Positions 24,301 through 32,438 of a stretch of DNA of 48,176 nt are shown piece by piece (the stretch's first letter is position 1; each line of letters opens with the position of its first letter). The notes below the pieces were generated by a model. The model ran no database searches, had not been told where the DNA came from, and saw only the letters and a list, made by a program, of their open reading frames with translations. The translations under genes and the position numbers were made by a program. The stretch covers positions 1 through 48,176 of the forward strand of contig JANQPN010000048.1 of assembly GCA_028289455.1 (NCBI GenBank). Reading direction: 5' to 3'. This DNA is from Wenzhouxiangellaceae bacterium (lineage in GTDB: Bacteria > Pseudomonadota > Gammaproteobacteria > Xanthomonadales > Wenzhouxiangellaceae).

Positions 24301-24662
24301 CCAACGTGACGGCCGCCAACATTTTCACCGGTGCCCACCCAGACCACATCAGGGTTGCTTGGATCTATGGTGATGCTGCCGATGGAATAGGAACTCTGCC
24401 CGTCAAAAATTGAGGACCAGGTTGTCCCGGCATTGGTTGATTTCCATACGCCGCCTGAGCCAACCGCCAGATACCAGATATTATCGTTCTGCGGGTGGAT
24501 GGCGATATCGGCAATACGTCCGGACATGAACGCCGGTCCGATGGTACGCATTTTCATACCGCTGAAGGTTGAGCCGGTCAACCGCCCTTCATCATCCTGG
24601 GCCATGCCAGCTGACGTGGTCAGCAGCAGTGCTGCCACTACCAGATAACGGATCAAAGTCAT
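21387..24662 (-). CDS. Large secreted BNR/VPS10-like repeat protein
   Basis: A 1091-residue exported protein. The ATG at 24662 has GGGAG about 9 bases upstream and starts a signal peptide (cleavage near GMA-QD); a longer reading adds 11 residues without support. At least nine Asp-box (BNR) motifs S-x-D-x-G-x-x-W are visible, such as 'STNAGTTWSS', 'SQDGGASWQN', 'TTDGGQNWER', 'SSDGGESWEK', 'SDNRGDSWQA' and 'TSDGGANWTA'. They form one or two propellers over residues about 30-700, like the VPS10/sortilin or HCF136-type fold. The C-terminal part (about 800-1091) holds a domain with 'ILTVRDSDGNVVRRINGPAGKGFHRVAWDLR', a fibronectin-like element, and ends in a helical segment. Such proteins are often annotated as glycosyl hydrolases, but catalytic residues cannot be identified. 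The partner or ligand is unknown. Confidence 0.85.
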   Translation of the reverse strand: MTLIRYLVVAALLLTTSAGMAQDDEGRLTGSTFSGMKMRTIGPAFMSGRIADIAIHPQNDNIWYLAVGSGGVWKSTNAGTTWSSIFDGQSSYSIGSITIDPSNPDVVWVGTGENVGGRHVGYGDGIYRSQDGGASWQNMGLKDSEHISKIIVHPKDSNTLWVAVQGPLWNKGGERGLYKTTDGGQNWERTLVGDEGDDVWTGVTDVVIDPRNPDVLYAATWQHHRTVAAYVGGGPNSGIHRSSDGGESWEKLSKGLPGGNLGKIGLAISPQNPDVLYAAIELNQRTGAVYRSANRGSSWEKRSDTVSGATGPHYYQELVASPHAFDRIYLMDVRVQVSDDGGSNFRIMEEAHKHSDNHAMVFTDDPDYLLVGTDGGLYESFDLAKNWRYISNLPVTQFYKVAVDDAEPFYNVFGGTQDNNTQGAPSRTDNVHGIRTADWFITLFGDGHQPATEPGNPDIIYSEWQQGNLVRVDRTTGEIVYIQPQPEAGAPTERFNWDAPILVSAHDPKRIYFASQRVWRSDNRGDSWQALSGDLTRNEERITLEVMDRQWSWDAPWDVLAMSTYNTITSLAESPVQDGILYAGTDDGFIQVTSDGGANWTAIPVGDLPDVPDTAFVNDIKADLFDADTVYVALDNHKFGDFKPYLLKSTNRGRSWTSIASDLPDRHLVWRVVQDHVKPELMFAGTEFGIFFTIDSGDNWVQLTGDVPTISFRDLAIQRRENDLVGASFGRGFWILDDYAPLRDVTEAMLDEEATLFDTRKAWWYIERPVLGFGEKGSQGATHYNAPNPPFGAVFTYYLADGYKTDKQSRTENEKELIENGDDVPFPGWDAVEAERRQPAPAIILTVRDSDGNVVRRINGPAGKGFHRVAWDLRFPATDAVGGGGGPFGGQPQGHLAVPGDYTVEMAKQIDGQTTQLSGPRPFTVERMRTGALAGAEPEETVAFWKQIADLQRATSAANQVIASSREKLGNLKTALERSNAEPGSMGREIYQLEQDLYAIEEVLGGNQSKNQVGEKGPHTIGTRMFVATIGTGLSTYGPTPTHRRSLEIAEQEFADIRQRLKSLSEQRIPALEQRLRDAGAPWTPGSPIPE

Positions 24663-24737
24663 GGATCTAACTCCCTGCATTAACAAACCCTGCATGATAA
24701 CAGCCGACGGCCAGCAGCAGTGGAACTGTTCAGAGAG

Positions 24738-25496
24738 TTAACGCACCTTAGGCGGATTCTGTCGCATGTGCTCGTAAAGCAGCTGCTGCATACCGAAAAA
24801 CACCAGCCTGGGCTCGACTCTGACAGGCAATTCCCATAGATCCGCGATGCCGCCTGCAAAACCTCCTGTCAGTACACATAAAGGCTGATCAAGTCCTGCT
24901 TCAATGCTGACAGACACAAATCGCTGCAGCGCAGCCAGCTGGGTTTGCCAGATCCCCGCTTCCAACGCGTCGGTGGTACTCACAGCAAGTTTTACCGGTT
25001 TACCCGGCTGCGCACCGGGGCGATACAGATGAGGGAGACGCTGCTGCTGCAAACTGCGCATGCCGGCAGCACCCGGTACAATCCAGCCACCCAGGTGCTG
25101 TCCGGAAGCTGTTACTGCATCAATAGTGGTTGCTGTGCCGAAGTCAGCAACCACCAGATCCTGCCGGGACAAGCTGAATGCACCGGCCATGGCGGCCCAG
25201 CGATCCACTCCTAGGTGTTCGGGCACAGAATAGGCATTATGTAATCCGGCTGCTGATGCAGTGCTGCGCAACCAGGTAATGTCCATGGCCCAGTGCCGGC
25301 GACATTGCTGTTCCAGTTGCTTTGCCAGTTGTTCATCCGTGACATGCAGCGCAATAATTTGCCGCGGTACCGTGGTTACACCAGACAGCCAGTCAGCGTC
25401 CTCATAACTCTGCGTCAGCAATGTAGCGGTGGATATATCGCCGTCATCCAGCAATAACTTCAGGCAACTGTTGCCCATGTCGATGTACAGCTTCAT
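24738..25496 (-). CDS. coaX: Type III pantothenate kinase
   Basis: A 252-residue enzyme for the first step of CoA synthesis (pantothenate + ATP to 4'-phosphopantothenate). Motifs are 'IDMGNSCLKLLL' (phosphate-binding loop at the N-terminus), 'LGVDRWAAMAGA' (about 117-128), 'VADFGTATTIDAV' (about 138-150, catalytic Asp) and 'GGWIVPGAAGM'. The late 'LTGGFAG' strand is also typical. Type III kinases are insensitive to CoA feedback and need a monovalent cation. The start overlaps the birA stop by 4 bases, so the two are coupled. Fusions of biotin ligase and CoaX are known in some Neisseria, which fits the neighbourhood here. Confidence 0.95.
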   Translation of the reverse strand: MKLYIDMGNSCLKLLLDDGDISTATLLTQSYEDADWLSGVTTVPRQIIALHVTDEQLAKQLEQQCRRHWAMDITWLRSTASAAGLHNAYSVPEHLGVDRWAAMAGAFSLSRQDLVVADFGTATTIDAVTASGQHLGGWIVPGAAGMRSLQQQRLPHLYRPGAQPGKPVKLAVSTTDALEAGIWQTQLAALQRFVSVSIEAGLDQPLCVLTGGFAGGIADLWELPVRVEPRLVFFGMQQLLYEHMRQNPPKVR

Positions 25497-26317
25497 GACT
25501 CAGAATTGATCAGACGGATACTGGCCTCACTGGAATGGAAGGTCATTACGCCATTACCGGTATCCAGTACAAATCCGCCATCCTGATCCAGACCTGCGGC
25601 ACGACCGGTATAGCGCTTCCCGCCCTGCTCTATCTGCACCGGCTGATCAGCCAGAAGGTCATTTTGCCACCAGCTGGCCACCACACTGCAGGCGGCTGTC
25701 TCGCCAAAATGCATTAGGACATTGCTTAATTCGTTCAGCACACCGGCAGCCAACTGGTTTCTGGTGAATTGCTTGGCCGCCGCGCGGCAATCTGCCAGCG
25801 GCTGTGGCATTGGTTCACTCTCTGGCCAGCGCACGTTGATGCCGGTTCCAATTACAACCGTAGTCTGGTGCGGACCGCTAGACTGCAGTTCCACGAGGAT
25901 GCCGGCCAGTTTGCTGCCATCCAGCATCACATCATTTGGCCACTTCAATTGCACAGCCAATCCAGTTACCTGTTTGATTGCCTGCAGCACACCAAGTCCA
26001 GCCTGCATGCTGAGCATGCTAAGTGCCGAGGCTGGATGCTCAAGCGGAGCTCGGACAGATAATAAAACCCCGCAACCCGCCGGTGAACTCCAACTGCGGC
26101 CTCGCCGGCCACGGCCGCCGGTTTGTTCTTCCGCCAGGCACGCCACAACACCCGGTTCCGGTTGTTGTTTAACCCAGCTGTTGGTGGATTCGGCCACATC
26201 CAGCACTGTCAGCCGGTCGATATACTCAGCTGCTTCAGCGGTTAAATGTGATTGGATGAAGCCCGCATCCAGTTGCTCGCCGGCGTTATCCAGGTCTGTG
26301 GACTGCATGCCGCTCAT
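25493..26317 (-). CDS. birA: Biotin--[acetyl-CoA carboxylase] ligase (no HTH domain)
   Basis: A 274-residue biotin protein ligase that loads biotin on AccB. The ATP/biotin loop is 'EEQTGGRGRRGRSWSSP' (about 64-80). It is followed by 'LKWPNDVMLDGSKLAGILVEL' (about 125-145) and 'VIGTGINVRWP'. The C-terminal small domain is 'GRAAGLDQDGGFVLDTGNG'. The E. coli-type winged-helix repressor domain is absent: the protein starts only about 35 residues before the ligase core. It therefore cannot repress bio genes by itself. It overlaps plsY upstream and coaX downstream by 4 bases each. Confidence 0.95.
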   Translation of the reverse strand: MSGMQSTDLDNAGEQLDAGFIQSHLTAEAAEYIDRLTVLDVAESTNSWVKQQPEPGVVACLAEEQTGGRGRRGRSWSSPAGCGVLLSVRAPLEHPASALSMLSMQAGLGVLQAIKQVTGLAVQLKWPNDVMLDGSKLAGILVELQSSGPHQTTVVIGTGINVRWPESEPMPQPLADCRAAAKQFTRNQLAAGVLNELSNVLMHFGETAACSVVASWWQNDLLADQPVQIEQGGKRYTGRAAGLDQDGGFVLDTGNGVMTFHSSEASIRLINSES

Positions 26318-26952
26318 CGCAGCCAGTTTTTAATCCGGATACGTTCGAAGCGGTTTTCATTGCCCTGCGCCAGGCGCTGAATGTTACTGCGGTGTGTCCA
26401 CACCATCAGCAATGCGGTAGCCACCGCAAAAGCAAGCAGCGCAGTGCTTGGGTTACCCAGCAGCAGAAGGATAAACGGAACTGCGATACCCGCCATGATA
26501 GTCGCCAGTCCCACATAACCGGTGATAACCAGTATCACCAACCAGACGACTATCATCCACAGCATCGCCATTGGCGCCAGCACCGCCAAAACCCCTACCA
26601 GAGTTCCCGCTCCCTTACCGCCGCGAAATCCATAAAAGACCGGCCAGATATGCCCGATAATAGCCGCCATACCACAGCTTACAGACTGCCAGATCAGAGG
26701 TAATGCACTCTGTGGATCACCACCCATCGACCAGTTTGCGACCACCGAAGCAGCCAATGCTCCCTTGCCGATATCGATGATAATCACCCCCAGAGCAAAC
26801 CATAATCCCTGGGTGCGCAGCGCATTGGTGCCACCGGCATTCCCGCTGCCCTGGGAGCGGATATCCACATTGCGCAACCGCCCCAGCAACAGACTTCCGG
26901 ATATCGACCCGAGCAGATACGACACGATTATTTTGATAACCAGCTCAATCAT
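26314..26952 (-). CDS. plsY: Acyl-phosphate:glycerol-3-phosphate acyltransferase
   Basis: A 212-residue inner-membrane enzyme that transfers an acyl group from acyl-phosphate to glycerol-3-phosphate, the first step of phospholipid synthesis. Five to seven helices are visible, with the three conserved cytosolic motifs: 'SGNAGGTNALR' (about 37-47), 'GFRGGKGAGTL' (about 108-118) and the late 'RHSNIQRL' form written here as 'THRSNIQRLAQGNENRF'. The ATG at 26952 has AGGGG about 9 bases upstream and overlaps the stop of the upstream DAK2-DegV gene by 8 bases. This coupling is notable because that upstream protein looks able to make the acyl-phosphate substrate. Confidence 0.96.
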   Translation of the reverse strand: MIELVIKIIVSYLLGSISGSLLLGRLRNVDIRSQGSGNAGGTNALRTQGLWFALGVIIIDIGKGALAASVVANWSMGGDPQSALPLIWQSVSCGMAAIIGHIWPVFYGFRGGKGAGTLVGVLAVLAPMAMLWMIVVWLVILVITGYVGLATIMAGIAVPFILLLLGNPSTALLAFAVATALLMVWTHRSNIQRLAQGNENRFERIRIKNWLR

Positions 26953-28807
26953 CAGCAGCGTCCCCTGTGCTTGAATTCTGTCCACCGGTTAGCGGGCCAT
27001 CCCACTGTTGTATACCGACCACCAGAACACCCGGACCGGCATGCACACCCACTGCCGGGCCTGTTTCGCTGATCCAGCACTGATCCACCTGTGGGAAACC
27101 GGCCAATATGCGATCGCGCAGTTCCGCTGCTGAAGCATGGTCATCACCATGGGTAATCATTATCCGGTAGTGCTTGTCCCCATCCAGGCGGCGCAGTATC
27201 CAGCGGGCAAACCCAGGTACCGGCTTCTGCCTTGCCAGCATTGCACCTCTGGGCTTTAACAGGCCCTGCTGTGTGGTTCCCAGAATCGGCCTTATCCGCA
27301 GATACCGTGCTACCGGGGCCAACCATTTGGGCGCACGACCGCCACGGGCGGCATAGTCAAGGTTTCTGGTAGTAACGTAGGTAACCGTGTCATTTTTCAG
27401 CTGTTCCAGGCGCTGCAGTAACGATGCTATTGGAATTCCCTGTGCAGCCATTTCAGCCGCCGCTATCACCAGCAAGCCCTGTCCGGCAGAACCGTTGGCG
27501 CTATCGAAAACGCGTATGGCGTCATCATCACCGGCCGCAGTTACTGCCGCCTGGTAAGTACCACTAAGCGCTGCCGAAACCGATATATTCAGCACATCAC
27601 TGCCCTGCCCGCGCAGCAGTTCATAACTGCGGCGATAATCACCGACCGGCGGCTGTGAAGTCTGCGGTGACTGCTTGCTGGTGGCAAGCCGCTGGTAAAA
27701 CTGGGCGATGTTCATGCTGACCCGGTCCAGATAGTCATGCCCGCCGAAATTAAAACGCAACGATACCCGCTGCACACCCAGCTCATCAGCCAGCTGATCG
27801 GGCAAATCGGCGCCGGTATCGGTAACAATGACCAGCTGGCCGGCACGTTTGGCTGCCTGCGCCTGACTGAACATGTCATCAGCCTTTTGCTGACTCAGCT
27901 CTCCCAGCTCTTCGCAGATCAGAAACGCCTGCTCCGGCTGATCTATATGAATATGCACACGCAGCCGGCTCTGGTCACCGGCAATCACCACACTGCTGGA
28001 ATCAAGCTGTTGCAGCATGCCCAGTAATTGCTGCCGGTCCAGATTCTCACCCTGAATCAGGCATTCGGTACAGTACCTGTGCTCCGGGTCATCATGATTG
28101 ATTAATACTTCGAAATCAGGCAGATCAACCGACCGGTGGGTTTTGATTTCCTGCAGCTCGCCGGTTTCCATGAAGTCGACGATGCCTTCCAGCAGATCAA
28201 CGAAACCCTGTGCGCCGGCATCAACCACACCTGCTTCACGCAATACATTTAATTGTTCAGGCGTGCGTGCCAGAGCAGTGCGGCTGCTGGCCAGGCCCTG
28301 CTGCATTAATTTCCGGATATCCCGGTGACCTGCCTGCACCTGTGCCTGCACACTTTCCGCAAATGCCTCCAGTACCGATGGGAGTGTGCCCGCAACCGGG
28401 TTGGCCATAGCCTGCCAGGCAGCTGCAGCGGCTGAGCTCAAAGCATCGGCAAGATGCTCAGCGAAAAGTCGGCGTGGATTGCTGCAGCCCTCAAAAAAGC
28501 CCTGGAAATACTGCGCCATGATGGCGCCGGAATTACCCCTGGCACCATCCAGTGCGGCTCCCGCCAGCCGTTTCAGATAATCGCAGATGCCGACCCCAAC
28601 GCTGGGACTCAAAGCGGCCGCCAGGCTGCGCAGCGTAAACATCATGTTGGTGCCGGTATCCCCGTCGGCTACCGGAAATACATTGATCTTGTTGATATAT
28701 TCGCGGCGGTTACTTACCCGGTTGATACCGGCCTGCAGTGCCCGCTGCAGCCTGGGTGCATCAATATAAGCTATCGCCTGAACAGGTTCTCCCACGTGTT
28801 CTGTCAT
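26945..28807 (-). CDS. Fused DAK2 (FakA-like) and DegV (FakB-like) protein: probable fatty acid kinase
   Basis: A 620-residue fusion. Residues about 15-215 are a DAK2/DhaL nucleotide-binding domain with the signature 'INKINVFPVADGDTGTNMMFTL'. 'LDGARGNSGAIMAQYFQGF' and 'AGVVDAGAQGFVDLLEGIV' follow. A middle segment has 'HRYCTECLIQG' and 'RLRVHIHIDQP', matching the Cys and His-x-His of the FakA middle domain. From about residue 330 the protein is a DegV domain ('LVIVTDTGADLPDQLADELG', 'SKQSPQTSQPPVGDY', 'VLNISVSAALSGTYQAA'), the FakB-type fatty-acid-binding fold. In Gram-positive bacteria FakA and FakB are separate and phosphorylate exogenous fatty acids. Here they are one chain, coupled to PlsY. 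A TTG 12 codons upstream of the ATG is less likely. Confidence 0.9.
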   Translation of the reverse strand: MTEHVGEPVQAIAYIDAPRLQRALQAGINRVSNRREYINKINVFPVADGDTGTNMMFTLRSLAAALSPSVGVGICDYLKRLAGAALDGARGNSGAIMAQYFQGFFEGCSNPRRLFAEHLADALSSAAAAAWQAMANPVAGTLPSVLEAFAESVQAQVQAGHRDIRKLMQQGLASSRTALARTPEQLNVLREAGVVDAGAQGFVDLLEGIVDFMETGELQEIKTHRSVDLPDFEVLINHDDPEHRYCTECLIQGENLDRQQLLGMLQQLDSSSVVIAGDQSRLRVHIHIDQPEQAFLICEELGELSQQKADDMFSQAQAAKRAGQLVIVTDTGADLPDQLADELGVQRVSLRFNFGGHDYLDRVSMNIAQFYQRLATSKQSPQTSQPPVGDYRRSYELLRGQGSDVLNISVSAALSGTYQAAVTAAGDDDAIRVFDSANGSAGQGLLVIAAAEMAAQGIPIASLLQRLEQLKNDTVTYVTTRNLDYAARGGRAPKWLAPVARYLRIRPILGTTQQGLLKPRGAMLARQKPVPGFARWILRRLDGDKHYRIMITHGDDHASAAELRDRILAGFPQVDQCWISETGPAVGVHAGPGVLVVGIQQWDGPLTGGQNSSTGDAADD

Positions 28808-28861
28808 CCGGTTATGGTCGGCGCGAGTGTAGCATGATCGCAACTGCTGACATGGGCTGAT

Positions 28862-29929
28862 TCAAGGATTGCAACCTCCCGGTTCAGATATTGCCTGCCG
28901 CAACACTTTATTGGTGACCTGTTGCCCTGCCAGCATTCCACCCAGCCGCAGAGTACTCCCGTCAGACAGCACCAGCAGGCCACGATGATCCATGCTGGGC
29001 GTATCAACAGGTGGGTGGCAGCGCCATTGTCCATCGGAAAAATCGAAACTGATCACACTTTTCAGTGGTTCAGATGCCGCTTCGTTGTAACCGATGCCGT
29101 CATAGTTATACGGATTATCCGACCCTCCTACAAACATCACACTGCCATCGGCCAATGCAGCCGCTGCAGCACGGTATCTTCCTGTTACAGGCATTGACTC
29201 GGCACGGCGCCAGCCGATACGGCGTATATCAGAACTGCTGATAATTCCCTGCCAGCAATCATCGGTTAATACAAAATCCCGGCCACCGGCCTGCTGATAT
29301 TCAATTTTCACGCCGCCGCAAACCAGCAGATTGCGATCGTCAATAGCGCCAGCATGCCCGAACACCGGCTCTCCGGGCCAGGGGGTTCCCTGCTGCCAGC
29401 GATTTGTCTCAGTGTCATAAATCTGCACCAGGTTGACATTGCCGACATCATGCCAGCCACTGATCAGATAAATATAACGGTCCTGGTAAACCAGAGCGGC
29501 GGCATCATCGACCGGCACCGGCATATCCGCCATGCGTTGATAAACCGGCCGGCTGCCGGGGTCCACCCGAAAGGTTTCCGGTGTCGATACTTCACTGTGA
29601 TCTTCCGCCACGGTATAACCGCCGAACACCCACACCGTCTGACCTGCCGTTACCGCTACAGCTGCCAGCCGACCCATATCACCCGGTACCGGCGGCAGTT
29701 CCTGCCATTGATCAGCACCGGCAGGCAACCACCATGATCTGTTGGTTACATGCTGCCAGCTTTTGCCGGACAACAGGCCGGTAAAGCTGTACAGAGCCAA
29801 CCCGTCTTCACCTGATACAGCAGTTACCGCGTTATTGCTGACCGGAACCGGCATGTCAGGTATTTCATAAGCCATGACACTGGTCCCGAGGAGTAGCCCG
29901 GCAAACATATTCCAGGTGTGCTTAAACAT
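28862..29929 (-). CDS. Secreted kelch-repeat protein (NanM-like)
   Basis: A 355-residue exported protein with GAGAG upstream of the ATG at 29929. Residues 1-20 form a signal peptide (cleavage near VMA-YE). Repeated kelch blades are seen, such as 'QTVWVFGGYTVAEDHSEV', 'RYIYLISGWHDVGNVNLV', 'RNLLVCGGVKIEYQQAGG' and 'GSVMFVGGSDNPYNYDG'. The overall arrangement is like the periplasmic N-acetylneuraminate epimerase NanM, or other sugar-related kelch proteins. The terminal 'NKVLRQAISEPGGCNP' carries no anchor. It lies 54 bases upstream of the DAK2-DegV gene on the same strand, so it may be in that operon. No sialic acid genes are nearby, so NanM activity is not claimed. Confidence 0.8.
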   Translation of the reverse strand: MFKHTWNMFAGLLLGTSVMAYEIPDMPVPVSNNAVTAVSGEDGLALYSFTGLLSGKSWQHVTNRSWWLPAGADQWQELPPVPGDMGRLAAVAVTAGQTVWVFGGYTVAEDHSEVSTPETFRVDPGSRPVYQRMADMPVPVDDAAALVYQDRYIYLISGWHDVGNVNLVQIYDTETNRWQQGTPWPGEPVFGHAGAIDDRNLLVCGGVKIEYQQAGGRDFVLTDDCWQGIISSSDIRRIGWRRAESMPVTGRYRAAAAALADGSVMFVGGSDNPYNYDGIGYNEAASEPLKSVISFDFSDGQWRCHPPVDTPSMDHRGLLVLSDGSTLRLGGMLAGQQVTNKVLRQAISEPGGCNP

Positions 29930-30022
29930 AATTTCTCTCAATCAATTGCTTAGCGCATCATACCTTCAGTCAATGCTCAGCGCTTTTGGGAACACGGCAG
30001 GTCAAAATCCAGCTGGCATAAA

Positions 30023-30045
30023 AAAAGGCCGCTGAGCGGCCTTTT
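30023..30045. terminator. Bidirectional terminator after the choice-of-anchor-J-like gene
   Basis: AAAAGGCCGC (30023-30032) and GCGGCCTTTT (30036-30045) form a 10-pair stem with a 3-base loop. The minus strand continues with TTTTTTTATGCC, and it lies 21 bases past the stop at 30066. Confidence 0.85.
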
Positions 30046-30065
30046 AAAATCAGTTTGGTGTTTGA

Positions 30066-30836
30066 TTAAACGGTAGTTTTGCGTCTAACCAATACGGTGC
30101 CAACCATCAGGACCAGCGCCAGTGCCACCAGGCCAAAGATGCCCAGAGTCGGTACTGCTGGAGCAGGTGGCAGCGGTGTGCCCAGTACAAATGAGAAGGT
30201 ATCAACACCGATGAAGTTGGAATTGGAACCTACCGGACCAGCGTCCACATCTACAAAATGACGGAAAGCCAGACGGCCGGATGCACCCGGGTTTACAGTA
30301 AATTCAGCCCAGTCATCGGGGAAACCACCCATCGCCAGCGTTGGGTTGATGTCCAGCAGCAGGTCGTCATAAGTACCTACAGTGGCTGGGTCGGTACCAA
30401 CATTACTGCCGCCCACATCACTAAACCTGACCTGCATACGATCCGGGAAAGTGTTGCCGGTTACTGTACGGGCCCAGAAAGTTGCGGAATCAAGGAAACC
30501 CACGTCTGGAACCAGCAGCCAGTTGCTCAGCTGTGAACCAGCTGTGCCGTTAAAGTTAGAAGCTGCATAAGCTTCCGGAGCGCCAGCCTGTGCATTGAAT
30601 ACCGCCGGATTACCCTGGAACCAGTCCGGGTTTGTGCCGATGGCATCAGATGTGTTGATTGATTCCCAATCACCTGCCAGCAGTGCAGCGATGTCCGCGA
30701 AGTCTTCAGCAGAACCGCCACCGGCATTGGTGGATGGTGGGGTGGTGTCTACCTGAGACCCCGGACGGGAGCCATCTTGAGCGTTAGCGGCAAAGACCAG
30801 AATGAGTCCTGCCAAGAGTATGCTGATTTTATTCAT
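30066..30836 (-). CDS. Secreted choice-of-anchor-J-like protein with VPTL sorting tail
   Basis: A 256-residue exported protein. Residues 1-20 form a signal peptide (cleavage near ANA-QD). After a Gly/Thr-rich linker comes a jelly-roll-like domain. 'DPDWFQG'-type text ('TNPDWFQGNPAVFNAQAG'), 'SNWLLVPDVGFLDSATFWAR' and 'DWAEFTVNPGASGRLAFRHFV' match the choice-of-anchor J (cleaved-adhesin) pattern of W-x-x-x-x, WLxxP and F-x-W/R-x elements. The C-terminus 'VPTLGIFGLVALALVLM' plus VRRKTTV is an IPTL-type tail. The chosen ATG (30836) gives the normal signal length; a start 4 codons earlier exists. The gene ends at a strong terminator. Confidence 0.82.
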   Translation of the reverse strand: MNKISILLAGLILVFAANAQDGSRPGSQVDTTPPSTNAGGGSAEDFADIAALLAGDWESINTSDAIGTNPDWFQGNPAVFNAQAGAPEAYAASNFNGTAGSQLSNWLLVPDVGFLDSATFWARTVTGNTFPDRMQVRFSDVGGSNVGTDPATVGTYDDLLLDINPTLAMGGFPDDWAEFTVNPGASGRLAFRHFVDVDAGPVGSNSNFIGVDTFSFVLGTPLPPAPAVPTLGIFGLVALALVLMVGTVLVRRKTTV

Positions 30837-30894
30837 AAGCAAGTCCATAAGTTAAATACATGCCTTTGCCGAAAGCGATAGGCAACATAAAAAA

Positions 30895-32400
30895 TTAATC
30901 TTCAAATCCAAATGTGCTGATCAATTCCGAGCCTGGATGTACAACCAAATGTTGTCGATTTGGCTGCAAACCAGAGAGTACTTGCTCTGTGCCATCAGTC
31001 CATTGGATATGGACTTCTGCGGAGGTATTGCTACCTAAGCCAATATGAATCGTGCTTTCGCTACCAGACCCAATCGCATCACCACTAAATATATGATACA
31101 AGGTTGCCGTGCCATCTGCACGCGTTACCCGTAATTTTGTCCCGATTGCATCTCGGTTGACGTTATTTCCGCCATCCAGATTCAGGCGAAGCCAGTTGTT
31201 GTTCCCCGGCGTAATGTTCTTCAGCAGTCGATACCCGCTGCCGTGATCACCGACCAGCAGGTCCACTTTTCCGTCACGGTTGTAGTCCCCGTAAGCCGCT
31301 CCGATGCTGGCTGCCGGATGACTGGCACCGGAAACCGCTGAGATATCCTGAAAGGTGCCATCATGCTGATTCCAATACACCCTGTCTGAATTATGTTCAT
31401 CATCGTTGAAGGTAGAGATAAAGGCATCCTGCCAGCTGTCATTATCCATATCAAAAAACAGCGTAGCCCAGCCAATGGCATCGACTGAAATACCTGCTGT
31501 TACTGAAACCTCCTCATAGACCGGCTGCCCCTGCGACCACTGGCTGGCCAGCAGCACCTGCTCACTGATACTGGAGAACAGCAGATCATCATCAAGATCA
31601 TTATCGTAATCCGCAACTGCAATACCCATGCCATAGACCGGCCTTCTGGTATTGGTCTGAACGGAGACATCGGTAAAACACCAGCCGCCGCAACCCGGGC
31701 CATCATTCCGCCACATGGTGTTGCCCCAGTGCTTATCATTAACCACATAGATATCCTGATCATCATCATGGTCAAAATCGAATATGCCAACAGTAAATCC
31801 AGGCCCACGGGTCAGCATGTTATCCAGCATGCTGGACATGTTGGTAAAGGTGCCGTCGCCGTTGGAGAAAAACAGCACATCCTGATTAACCGGGTCGGAC
31901 AAATCCGGATGGCCAATGACGGGAAAACCGACCACCACCAGATCCAGCCAGCCATCGTTATTAAAATCGCCCCATGCAGCTGACTCATCCCGGCCATCAT
32001 GCCCGGTGCCGCTGCTCTCGGTTACATCAATAAAACCCTGACCACGATCATTCCAGAACAGATGATTGCTGCCGTTACCGGCCAGATAGATATCAAGCCA
32101 GCCATCATTGTCATAATCAGCAACTGCCACACCGCCTGACTGATGGCCCGGCATAACAATATCCTGGCTGAACGGCGCCTCAACAAAGCTTAGGCCCTGC
32201 TGATTCAGCAAAATGGTATTTTGTCCGTCACTACTGGTTAAAATAAGATCCAGCCACCCATCGCGGTTGATATCCGCAAAGGCCTGACCGGTGATTAAAT
32301 AGGTGGCATGGTGGTTTACGTTGACACCAACAGCATCGCTGACATCCTCAAACCATGATGACGAGCCCAGGATAAGTAACGAATTGATGATGGACAACAT
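30895..32400 (-). CDS. FG-GAP/ASPIC-UnbV protein (CRTAC1-like), paralogue 1
   Basis: A 501-residue protein with seven FG-GAP/VCBS calcium-type motifs, including 'ADINRDGWLDLI', 'DYDNDGWLDIY', 'DFNNDGWLDLV', 'DYDNDLDDDLL' and 'DYNRDGKVDLL'. They form an integrin-like beta-propeller (about 15-395). The C-terminal ASPIC/UnbV domain is 'NWLRLNLDGGNNVNRDAIGTKLRV' through 'IQWTDGTEQVLSGLQPNRQHLVV'. The N-terminal hydrophobic stretch is short (about 12 residues), so secretion is likely but the signal is weaker than in the paralogue. The protein ends with 'ELISTFGFED', resembling the ending of the second paralogue at 33236-34789. GGGAG lies about 11 bases before the ATG. The function is unknown; such propellers bind ligands or act as adhesins. 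Confidence 0.85.
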   Translation of the reverse strand: MLSIINSLLILGSSSWFEDVSDAVGVNVNHHATYLITGQAFADINRDGWLDLILTSSDGQNTILLNQQGLSFVEAPFSQDIVMPGHQSGGVAVADYDNDGWLDIYLAGNGSNHLFWNDRGQGFIDVTESSGTGHDGRDESAAWGDFNNDGWLDLVVVGFPVIGHPDLSDPVNQDVLFFSNGDGTFTNMSSMLDNMLTRGPGFTVGIFDFDHDDDQDIYVVNDKHWGNTMWRNDGPGCGGWCFTDVSVQTNTRRPVYGMGIAVADYDNDLDDDLLFSSISEQVLLASQWSQGQPVYEEVSVTAGISVDAIGWATLFFDMDNDSWQDAFISTFNDDEHNSDRVYWNQHDGTFQDISAVSGASHPAASIGAAYGDYNRDGKVDLLVGDHGSGYRLLKNITPGNNNWLRLNLDGGNNVNRDAIGTKLRVTRADGTATLYHIFSGDAIGSGSESTIHIGLGSNTSAEVHIQWTDGTEQVLSGLQPNRQHLVVHPGSELISTFGFED

Positions 32401-32438
32401 AATATTTCAGCTCCCGGAAACAGCCAGGTCAAAGCAGT

